A stretch of DNA of 10,562 bases from Bacteroidales bacterium. GTDB taxonomy: Bacteria; Bacteroidota; Bacteroidia; Bacteroidales; UBA7960. The position numbers and the translations under genes were made by a program. The stretch is taken from positions 1-10,562 of the forward strand of contig SKYG01000363.1 of NCBI GenBank assembly GCA_007128045.1, written 5' to 3'. Position 1 is the first letter of the stretch. Each line of letters starts with the position of its first letter. Below, piece after piece: positions 1 to 5,084 of this stretch. The notes beneath the pieces are model-generated. The model was not told where the DNA came from and made no database searches. It saw nothing but the letters and a program-made list of their open reading frames with translations.

Positions 1-29
1 AGTATGTTTGCATCAAGAAATACGTTCAT
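1..29 (-). CDS. PIN-domain toxin (VapC-like), N-terminal fragment
   Basis: Only the first nine complete codons lie in the window, read leftward off its edge: M-N-V-F-L-D-A-N-I. This fits the opening strand of PIN-domain ribonucleases, usually hydrophobic-D-(T/S/A)-N-(I/V), whose Asp (residue 6 here) is the first metal-binding acidic residue of the active site. The ATG overlaps the TGA of the upstream antitoxin gene in an ATGA, so translation is probably coupled. Known for the family: VapC toxins are Mg-dependent RNases, often cutting tRNA or rRNA, that are held inactive by their cognate antitoxin. The call depends on nine residues plus the gene order, and the rest of the protein is outside the window. 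Confidence 0.72.
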
Positions 30-283
30 TTCCGGGATGAAAAGAATTCACGTTTTAATGCATTCCTTGTCTTTGGCTTTTTTGAATATTCAGCCCTTCC
101 TTCCGCTACCTGGTGAACCCACTCAGCAATAGGGAAATCTTCGAGCTCCCGGAAATCATCAGCAGTGGCACGCCGCAACAAAAATTCTACCAGGCGGGAA
201 AGACTGATGTTCTGGGTTTCAGAAAAAGCTTTGGCCTTTTGTATGACTTCCCGGTTAAAGGATAAGGTTATTTTGGCATCCAT
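26..283 (-). CDS. Ribbon-helix-helix antitoxin (DUF6364-like, VapB-type)
   Basis: This 85-residue protein starts with a short strand (KITLSF, about residues 4-9). Two amphipathic helices follow (about 10-22 and 26-38, the second starting SLSRLVEFLL), which is the ribbon-helix-helix DNA-binding pattern. The C-terminal half is charged, contains FPIAEW near residue 50, and ends in a basic tail; in such antitoxins this region wraps around the PIN toxin. The stop codon overlaps the toxin start by 4 bp. Family knowledge: the RHH part binds the operator and autoregulates the operon, more tightly when toxin is bound. A candidate promoter and a palindromic operator lie about 20-55 bp upstream. The ATG at 283 fits the RHH strand beginning at residue 4. 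DUF6364 is my best family guess; the toxin-antitoxin role is firmer than the family name. Confidence 0.78.
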   Translation of the reverse strand: MDAKITLSFNREVIQKAKAFSETQNISLSRLVEFLLRRATADDFRELEDFPIAEWVHQVAEGRAEYSKKPKTRNALKREFFSSRK

Positions 284-303
284 GCGTCTTTCTCTTTAAT
301 GAT

Positions 304-337
304 TTATACGACAAATATAAATTATTTATACGTATAA
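304..337 (-). promoter_or_regulatory. Candidate autoregulatory operator of the TA module
   Basis: A perfect 12-bp palindrome, TTATACGTATAA, lies at 326-337. A second copy of its half, TTATACG, lies at 304-310 with the start points 22 bp apart, about two helical turns. The two sites flank the candidate -7 box at 312-319, so a bound RHH antitoxin would block the promoter from both sides. The sequence pattern is seen directly; its use as an operator is inferred from how RHH antitoxins normally behave. Confidence 0.5.
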
Positions 338-342
338 TCCAA
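312..342 (-). promoter_or_regulatory. Bacteroidota-type promoter for the TA module
   Basis: Read on the minus strand, TATATTTG at 319-312 matches the Bacteroidota -7 consensus TAnnTTTG exactly. A TTG at 342-340, 20 bp upstream, fits the -33 element. The predicted transcription start near 305 gives a leader of roughly 20 nt before the antitoxin ATG at 283. Confidence 0.5.
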
Positions 343-405
343 CATTAATCCCAATGATGTATGGAAAAGAATCCGTTGAACGGTAAGCAACCAGCAACAA
401 ATGGC

Positions 406-437
406 CCTAAGATGTATCGCATTTATGATACGTTAGG
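406..437 (-). terminator. Imperfect hairpin downstream of the SLC13 gene
   Basis: Read on the minus strand, CCTAA pairs with TTAGG and GTATC with GATAC, with a small bulge between them and an 8-nt loop. It sits 29 bp beyond the stop of the permease gene and could end that transcript. No T-run follows, so it would be a weak intrinsic terminator, or only an RNA 3'-end structure. The rest of 284-465 holds the TA promoter region and no convincing coding sequence. Confidence 0.25.
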
Positions 438-465
438 TGGCATAAAAGTCAGGTTACCAGATGGC

Positions 466-2274
466 TTAGAAGGGGAAGAATACCGGAATCAGGAAGGTGG
501 CCATGATCCAGAATATCAGGTTTAACGGGGTGCCTACCCTCAGGAAGTCGGAGAATCTGAATCCCCCCACCCCATAAATCATGGTATTTGTCTGGTAGCC
601 TACCGGTGTCATGAAGCTGGAAGAAGCGGCAAAGGTGATGGCCATGAGGAAAGGCCTGGCATCGACTTCCATGGCGATGGAGGCAGCTATTGCGATGGGT
701 GCCAATAACACAGCACTGGCATTATTGCTCATTGTCTCCGTCAGAAGTGAGGTTACGAGATACAATACCGATACGATGGCTATCGGACCTAATGAGCCTA
801 CAATATCGATCAAAAAGCCACTGATGAGTCGTGCTGCACCGCTCGTATCGAGTGCCACACCCAAACTGATCGCCCCGGCAAGCAGAAAGATCACTTTCCA
901 TTCAATGGCAACATAAGCCTCCTCCATGCTGATGCACCGTGTCACAACCAGAAACATACTGCCGGCGATAGCTGCCATCATGATCGGAATCACCTCTAGC
1001 GAGGCCAATGTGATTATGGCGGCGATTGTCAATACTACCGTAAGCATTTTATCTGTTCGGTACTCGGGCAAGTCCACCTCTGATACAATAAGAAAAGTGT
1101 TCCTACCCCGAAGCTCCAACTTTCTCAGGATAGGAAGCTTATACCGATCCACTTCGATAAGCAGGGTGTCGCCTGAGCGCAATACAGTAGACCCAACCTT
1201 ATCGCGCATCAACTCGCCCCTGTGCCTGATTGCCAATACTGTTGCCCCATAATTTTGTTTAAATCCGATCTCTTTCACCGTTTTTCCCTCGAAGATGCTG
1301 TTTGTGGCAATCACGGCTTCCACCATTATAAGCTTTTCTTCAGACTGATGTGGAAGTTGATCATCATGCGATTTAAATTTCAGATCGCTTTTTAATAGTA
1401 TCCCTTCGCGTTCTTTCAGGGCTTTTATCTTTTCAACATTACATCTGACCTTGAGAATGTCACCCTCTTCGAGCACCATATCTTTGCCAGGCATAATATA
1501 ATGCTGTCCCTTTTTGTTGACTTCAAGGATGTCTATTTCAAGCTTTTTTACCAATGGTGAGTCTTCGATGGATTTACCAACAGAGGGAGCCGTTTTCAGC
1601 AGTACGATTTCTGTGAGGTAGTCGCCCATCCCAAATTTAATATCCAGGGCATTCTCAATATTTCTGTTTGGGATAAGCCTGATGCCAATGGTTAACATAT
1701 AAATCATTCCAACCCCAAAGAATATCACGCCCATTCTGGTCATCTCAAACATGGAAAATGGCTCCAGCCCATTATCAGCAGCTATTCCACTTACCAGAAT
1801 ATTTGTTGACGTACCAATGAGTGTACATACTCCACCGAACATGGAAGCAAACGAAAGAGGCATCAGCATTTTACCTACACTGATGTTGGATTTGGCAGCA
1901 GCCCCAACAAGAATAGGAATAAATATAGCAACAACAGGCGTGTTGTTTATAAAAGCACTGATGATGCCCACCACCAACATCGTGCAACATATTCCCAGCC
2001 AATAGTTATACTGAAACAGCTTGGCCATTTGATTGCCGATGGTAACCACAGCACCTGATTTAAACAACGCAGTGCTTAAAATAAACATGGCAGCTACAGT
2101 GACTGTAGCAGAATTACTGAACCCGGATACACCTTGGGTGGGTGTGATGACGCCGGTCAACACCAGAATCGACATAGCGATGATGGCCACCACGTCTACG
2201 GGGAAACGTTCTGTGGCAAACATGATCACCGCACCTATAAGAACTGCAAGTACAATACCAATCTCCAGTGTCAT
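466..2274 (-). CDS. SLC13/DASS-family permease with two TrkA-C (RCK-C) domains
   Basis: This 602-residue integral membrane protein is predicted to import a divalent anion, probably with Na+. An N-terminal membrane half (about 1-205) contains INNTPVV (109-115) and GTSTN (154-158). A cytoplasmic insert carries two tandem RCK-C/TrkA-C domains (about 215-297 and 315-390). The C-terminal membrane half (about 405-602) contains TETMSNNAS (512-520) and TPVGYQTNT (556-564). The paired NNT/STN-like and SNN/TNT-like motifs are the Na+- and substrate-binding signatures of the DASS fold. The size and the central RCK-C pair fit the bacterial SLC13-like subgroup often annotated as sulfate or potassium-associated transporters; RCK-C domains bind small ligands and suggest gating by one. 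The substrate cannot be read from the sequence: sulfate, phosphate, dicarboxylate and tungstate-like anions remain possible. The start at 2274 leaves a normal first membrane helix, and only a weak purine stretch precedes it. Confidence 0.86.
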   Translation of the reverse strand: MTLEIGIVLAVLIGAVIMFATERFPVDVVAIIAMSILVLTGVITPTQGVSGFSNSATVTVAAMFILSTALFKSGAVVTIGNQMAKLFQYNYWLGICCTMLVVGIISAFINNTPVVAIFIPILVGAAAKSNISVGKMLMPLSFASMFGGVCTLIGTSTNILVSGIAADNGLEPFSMFEMTRMGVIFFGVGMIYMLTIGIRLIPNRNIENALDIKFGMGDYLTEIVLLKTAPSVGKSIEDSPLVKKLEIDILEVNKKGQHYIMPGKDMVLEEGDILKVRCNVEKIKALKEREGILLKSDLKFKSHDDQLPHQSEEKLIMVEAVIATNSIFEGKTVKEIGFKQNYGATVLAIRHRGELMRDKVGSTVLRSGDTLLIEVDRYKLPILRKLELRGRNTFLIVSEVDLPEYRTDKMLTVVLTIAAIITLASLEVIPIMMAAIAGSMFLVVTRCISMEEAYVAIEWKVIFLLAGAISLGVALDTSGAARLISGFLIDIVGSLGPIAIVSVLYLVTSLLTETMSNNASAVLLAPIAIAASIAMEVDARPFLMAITFAASSSFMTPVGYQTNTMIYGVGGFRFSDFLRVGTPLNLIFWIMATFLIPVFFPF

Positions 2275-2305
2275 TCTTCAGGGATATTATTGATGAAAAA
2301 CGACC

Positions 2306-2335
2306 TAAAAATACTGGTTTATTTTCAAAAACCAA
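2306..2335 (-). promoter_or_regulatory. Possible promoter for the SLC13 permease
   Basis: Minus strand: TATTTTTA at 2313-2306 matches TAnnTTTG in seven of eight positions, and a TTG lies 19 bp upstream at 2335-2333. The predicted start is about 25 nt before the ATG at 2274. The stretch is AT-rich, so a chance match is possible. The gene could also be read through from the DUF4783 gene 74 bp upstream. Confidence 0.3.
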
Positions 2336-2348
2336 TAAAAATGTGGGA

Positions 2349-2741
2349 TTACCTGGCTTCTATCTGCAACTGATGCAGAAAATAGGTCTGAGACACCCTT
2401 TTGATCAGGTAATAGGTTCGGAAATAGTTGCCTTCTTTGGTCTTCAGTGTTCCTATAACATACAATGAACCATCGCGCGAAGAGCCCTGATGGTGCACGG
2501 CGAAGGTATCAGGAAGGTTTCTGGTGAAGAAGTCGCGCAGGATAACTTCAGATTGCGACTTACTGAATGTGCCTTCGCTCAGAGGAATAAACAGTTCTAC
2601 GTTTGGCCCAAAGTGTTTTGCCATATTGCGGGCATGCCCCTGGCCAATGGCCTTGTTGATATCACGGGCCATGTCTTCGGTCGACTGGGTCAGGTTTATC
2701 GGCAGCAACGCAAAAATAATGACCCAAAGAATGCGAATCAT
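2349..2741 (-). CDS. DUF4783 protein, small exported NTF2-like fold
   Basis: The product is 130 residues, with a hydrophobic N-terminal segment (about residues 2-19, RILWVIIFALLPINL) that looks like a signal peptide and points to the periplasm or cell envelope. The mature part opens with an amphipathic helix (DMARDINKAIGQGHARNMAKHF). Alternating beta segments follow (VELFIPL, SLYVIGTL, RTYYLIKRV, YFLHQLQIEAR), fitting the NTF2/SnoaL-like fold of Bacteroidota DUF4783 proteins. These genes are often seen beside rlmH and nadC; here rlmH is present but divergent, and nadC is not in the window. The function is unknown. I chose the ATG at 2741. An in-frame TTG at 2747 has a better-spaced AGGA upstream and would add only two residues, so the exact start is uncertain. 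Confidence 0.72.
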   Translation of the reverse strand: MIRILWVIIFALLPINLTQSTEDMARDINKAIGQGHARNMAKHFGPNVELFIPLSEGTFSKSQSEVILRDFFTRNLPDTFAVHHQGSSRDGSLYVIGTLKTKEGNYFRTYYLIKRVSQTYFLHQLQIEAR

Positions 2742-2812
2742 AATCAAATGTGTTAATCCTATTCTACATCAAAAACCAAACCAAAAACCACTTATGAACG
2801 GGGAATAAACGC

Positions 2813-2820
2813 TAACTTTG
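2813..2820 (+). promoter_or_regulatory. Candidate -7 box for rlmH
   Basis: TAACTTTG matches the Bacteroidota TAnnTTTG element exactly. No clear TTTG/TTG is seen at the -33 distance. It predicts an rlmH leader of about 125-130 nt, which would contain the 8-bp tandem repeats at 2907-2946. Confidence 0.4.
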
Positions 2821-2906
2821 TTTCAAAAATAAGAAAAAACACGGAATCGCTATGTTTATACACACAGGAGAATGATTATGAACGTTGGGCACCTCCCAAA
2901 CATTAC

Positions 2907-2946
2907 GACTTTCAGACTTTCAGACCTTCAGACATTCAGACAATCT
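2907..2946 (+). repeat. 8-bp tandem repeat, GACnTTCA x5, in the rlmH leader
   Basis: Five consecutive octamers are visible: GACTTTCA twice, then GACCTTCA, GACATTCA and a diverged GACAATCT. The array ends 8 bp before the rlmH ATG, where a ribosome-binding site would normally be. It resembles in sequence the heptamer array at 4883-4924. Its function is unknown. Confidence 0.85.
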
Positions 2947-2954
2947 AGAAACAG

Positions 2955-3428
2955 ATGAATATTACAATTTTATGCGTTGGAAAGACCGAGGAGAGCTATA
3001 TACAACAAGGTATAGACATATTCAAAAAACGGCTGGAACATTATATCTCGTTTGAGATTTTAGAAGTAAGCCTGCAAAAAAAGTGGAACAAGCTTCCGCC
3101 TGAGCAGCAAAAACAAAAAGAAGCAGAACTGGTCTTGCCACAAATAGCAAAAAGAGACTATTGCGTATTGCTCGACGAAAAAGGCAAGTCGTTCAGCTCT
3201 GTAGCCTTTTCCGGTTTTCTTCAACAACAGATGAACCACTCTGTAAGGAGTATCCTGTTTGTGGTAGGGGGTCCATGGGGGTTCTCAAAAGATGTGGTCG
3301 ACGCTGCGCATATGAAACTGTCCCTGTCGCCGATGACCTTTTCCCACCAGATGGTACGTCTGTTCTTTGTGGAACAGCTATACCGGGCCATGACCATCCT
3401 CAGGAATGAGTCGTATCACAATGAGTGA
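2955..3428 (+). CDS. rlmH: 23S rRNA (pseudouridine-1915-N3)-methyltransferase RlmH
   Basis: This SPOUT-class methyltransferase uses S-adenosylmethionine to methylate pseudouridine 1915 in helix 69 of 23S rRNA, acting as a homodimer on the assembled 70S ribosome. At 157 residues it has the usual family length. Visible motifs are an N-terminal strand MNITILCVGK, LDEKGK (73-78), the cofactor-loop FVVGGPWGF (102-110; FxIGGPxG is usual), and SLSPMTFSHQMVR (123-135). The C-terminal helix and tail QLYRAMTILRNESYHNE (141-157) are also characteristic, including the terminal YH-x-E. These last two blocks form the trefoil knot. Start: the ATG at 2955 gives the standard N-terminus; a tandem repeat rather than a Shine-Dalgarno sequence lies before it. 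The gene is divergent from the DUF4783 gene and convergent with the Trx-TrxR fusion gene. Confidence 0.96.
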   Translation: MNITILCVGKTEESYIQQGIDIFKKRLEHYISFEILEVSLQKKWNKLPPEQQKQKEAELVLPQIAKRDYCVLLDEKGKSFSSVAFSGFLQQQMNHSVRSILFVVGGPWGFSKDVVDAAHMKLSLSPMTFSHQMVRLFFVEQLYRAMTILRNESYHNE

Positions 3429-3453
3429 TTCGCCGAGGATCGCTGAGAACTGG

Positions 3454-3576
3454 TATAGGCCGGGCTTGACCGGCCTGTATATAACGATAAGGTGCAACTG
3501 TAGGGACAGGGCTGGACCTGTCCGTCTTGATAATCTGACAGGTATTGCGTACCAACAGGGCTGGTCCTGTCCCTAC
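3454..3576. repeat. Cluster of three GCTkGA-loop hairpins between convergent genes
   Basis: Hairpin 1 (3454-3479): AGGCCGG, loop GCTTGA, CCGGCCT, extended by three outer pairs. Hairpin 2 (3504-3523): GGACAGG, loop GCTGGA, CCTGTCC. Hairpin 3 (3555-3570): ACAGG, loop GCTGGT, CCTGT. In addition GTAGGGACAGG (3500-3510) is an 11-bp inverted repeat of CCTGTCCCTAC (3566-3576), so hairpins 2 and 3 can sit inside one larger fold. All three loops are 6 nt and nearly identical although the first stem differs, which suggests related REP-like dispersed elements. The right arm covers the stop codon of the fusion gene (3573-3575). No T-run follows either side, so simple intrinsic termination is not obvious. 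Confidence 0.75.
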
Positions 3577-4850
3577 CCCTCAGCGCTCAGTTCTTTTGTC
3601 AGGGCTATGGAAGCGATGGTGCCATCGCCTACGGCTGTGGTGATCTGCCGCACCTTTTTGCTGATTACATCACCCACGGCATATACGCCCGGGATGCTGG
3701 TGCGCATCTCATCATCTACCTTGATATATCCCCAGTCGTCCTTATCGATGGGGTCGGATATCTGATCCAGATTCGGCTTCATGCCAACAAAAACAAAAAC
3801 CCCATCGGTAACCAATTCTTTTTGTTTGCCGGTGTGAAGGTCTTCTACCTTAACCATCATCTTATCACCTTGGCGGTAAAAACCTCTGGGTTCATATTCA
3901 TACAGTATATTGATCTTTGGGTCGGCAAAAGCCCGCTCCTGTGCTGTCTTGTTTGCTGTAAGGGTTGGAAGCTGCTGTACTATGGTGATCTTTGAGGCAA
4001 ACTTGGATATAAACTCCGACTCCTCTACCGCGGTATTTCCTCCGCCGATGATCACCACCTCCTTGTCGTGAAAGTATTTAGCATCACACGTGGCACAATA
4101 GGAGATGCCCTTACCATGAAGCTCTTTTTCGCCCTCCACATTCAAATACCTTGGCGATGCCCCGGTAGAGATAAGTATCTTTTTTGCCCTGATGGTTTCA
4201 TAGCCATCAATAAGCACCTCTTTTTTTATCAGATCCACCTTGTTTATCTCAACAGCCACCTTAAATGTTGCCCCGGCAGCTTTGGTTTGCTCTGCCATAT
4301 AATGGGCAAGCATATATCCGGGCTGCGGTTCTATGAATCCGGGGTAGTTGCTCACCTGGTGGGTGGTCGATACCTGCCCGCCCGGAAGCATCGGATCGAC
4401 AAGCAGGGTGTCTACTTTTGCCTGTGCCAGATAGATGGCAGCAGCCATGCCCCCAGGACCGGCACCCAATACCAGCACCTCGGTGTCGGTAGTTATTGGT
4501 TTGATCTGTGAATGAATATCCTTTACCCTATCTGCCGGCAGCAGGGCATCCAGGTTCCGCATGATGTCTGATCTTCTGACACCACCGCTCAGTGTGTCAC
4601 CGGTCAATTCACCGTTCTTAAAAAACAGTAAAGTAGGCGATGACATTACACCAAACTTGTTGGCCAGCTCGCGGTTGCCCTGCCTGAACATTTTCACAAA
4701 CTGTATATCACCCCCATATAATTCTGCCAGACTTTCAAACTTTGGCGCCAAAGCCTCACAGGGAGGACACTCAGTTGAATAAAAATCCAGTACCAGATTC
4801 TCATGCAATTGCAATTCCTTTTCAAATTCTTCTTGTTTGATTTCTTTCAT
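3573..4850 (-). CDS. Thioredoxin - thioredoxin-reductase-like flavoprotein fusion
   Basis: This 425-residue fusion has two parts. Residues 1-105 are a thioredoxin domain with active site ECPPC (27-31; WCGPC is usual) and the cis-Pro loop SSPT (70-73). Residues 122-425 are a low-molecular-weight thioredoxin-reductase-type flavoprotein. It has FAD motif GAGPGG (129-134), redox CATC (252-255), dinucleotide-site GGGNTAVEE (269-277) and the second FAD motif GVYAVGD (388-394). The expected chemistry is electron transfer from a reductant through FAD to CATC and then to CPPC in the cytoplasm. Oddities: most known fusions, such as that of Mycobacterium leprae, have thioredoxin at the C-terminus. The HRRxxxR motif that binds the NADPH 2'-phosphate is replaced by QQLPTLTA (292-299), so NADPH may not be the donor; NADH or ferredoxin are alternatives. 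There is no neighbouring trxA. The stop codon lies inside a hairpin repeat. Confidence 0.9.
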   Translation of the reverse strand: MKEIKQEEFEKELQLHENLVLDFYSTECPPCEALAPKFESLAELYGGDIQFVKMFRQGNRELANKFGVMSSPTLLFFKNGELTGDTLSGGVRRSDIMRNLDALLPADRVKDIHSQIKPITTDTEVLVLGAGPGGMAAAIYLAQAKVDTLLVDPMLPGGQVSTTHQVSNYPGFIEPQPGYMLAHYMAEQTKAAGATFKVAVEINKVDLIKKEVLIDGYETIRAKKILISTGASPRYLNVEGEKELHGKGISYCATCDAKYFHDKEVVIIGGGNTAVEESEFISKFASKITIVQQLPTLTANKTAQERAFADPKINILYEYEPRGFYRQGDKMMVKVEDLHTGKQKELVTDGVFVFVGMKPNLDQISDPIDKDDWGYIKVDDEMRTSIPGVYAVGDVISKKVRQITTAVGDGTIASIALTKELSAEG

Positions 4851-4855
4851 ATAAA

Positions 4856-4924
4856 GTTGATTTGTTGATGTGTTGATTTGTTCGACCTTCGACCTTCGAC
4901 TTTAGACCTTTGACTTTTGACTTT
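4856..4924. repeat. Compound tandem repeat: GTTGATnT octamers then GACyTTn heptamers
   Basis: On the plus strand three octamers (GTTGATTT, GTTGATGT, GTTGATTT; 4856-4879) are followed by six heptamers at 4883-4924: CGACCTT twice, CGACTTT, AGACCTT, then TGACTTT twice. The array begins 6 bp upstream of the ATG of the minus-strand Trx-TrxR gene and so fills the translation-initiation region of its mRNA. It resembles the GACnTTCA array in front of rlmH. No coding potential is seen here. Confidence 0.85.
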
Positions 4925-4991
4925 TATTTGATCACCATGACATTACATTTATGTTTATATCTAGATATGTTTATCAAATACATTGCCAAAT

Positions 4992-4999
4992 CAAAAATA
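4992..4999 (-). promoter_or_regulatory. Candidate -7 box for the Trx-TrxR fusion gene
   Basis: Minus strand TATTTTTG matches TAnnTTTG exactly, in an AT-rich divergent region. A TTTTG lies too far upstream (spacer about 29 bp), so there is no good -33 partner. It would give a leader of about 135 nt that contains the whole tandem-repeat array. Confidence 0.35.
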
Positions 5000-5001
5000 C
5001 T

Positions 5002-5066
5002 GCCAATTTGGCTATAAGTCGAATTTTTCAAAAAATGTTTATTAACTTTATGTTACTATTATAACA
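5002..5066. promoter_or_regulatory. Inverted repeats in the divergent control region before the carboxylase operon
   Basis: Two short dyads are visible: GCCAA-T-TTGGC (5002-5012) and TGTTA-n6-TAACA (5051-5066). The second ends 18 bp before the biotin carboxylase ATG. A 7/8 match to the -7 element, TAACTTTA, lies at 5043-5050 just before it. A repressor site for the carboxylase operon is possible, but neither dyad matches an operator I can name, and AT-rich sequence makes chance dyads common. Confidence 0.25.
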
Positions 5067-5084
5067 AGAGCCAAACAGCAACCT

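Noticed and set aside
611..1252. Plus-strand reading frames opposite the SLC13 permease
   Set aside because: They lie antisense to a membrane-protein gene with intact signature motifs and show no independent protein features.
2907..2946. CRISPR array or protein-coding repeat
   Set aside because: Units are 7-8 bp and contiguous with no spacers, no cas genes are present, and the unit length would break a reading frame.
3429..3572. Strong bidirectional intrinsic terminator between rlmH and the fusion gene
   Set aside because: The hairpins are GC-rich but no T-run follows on either strand; a repeat element explains the loops better, although it may still affect transcript ends.
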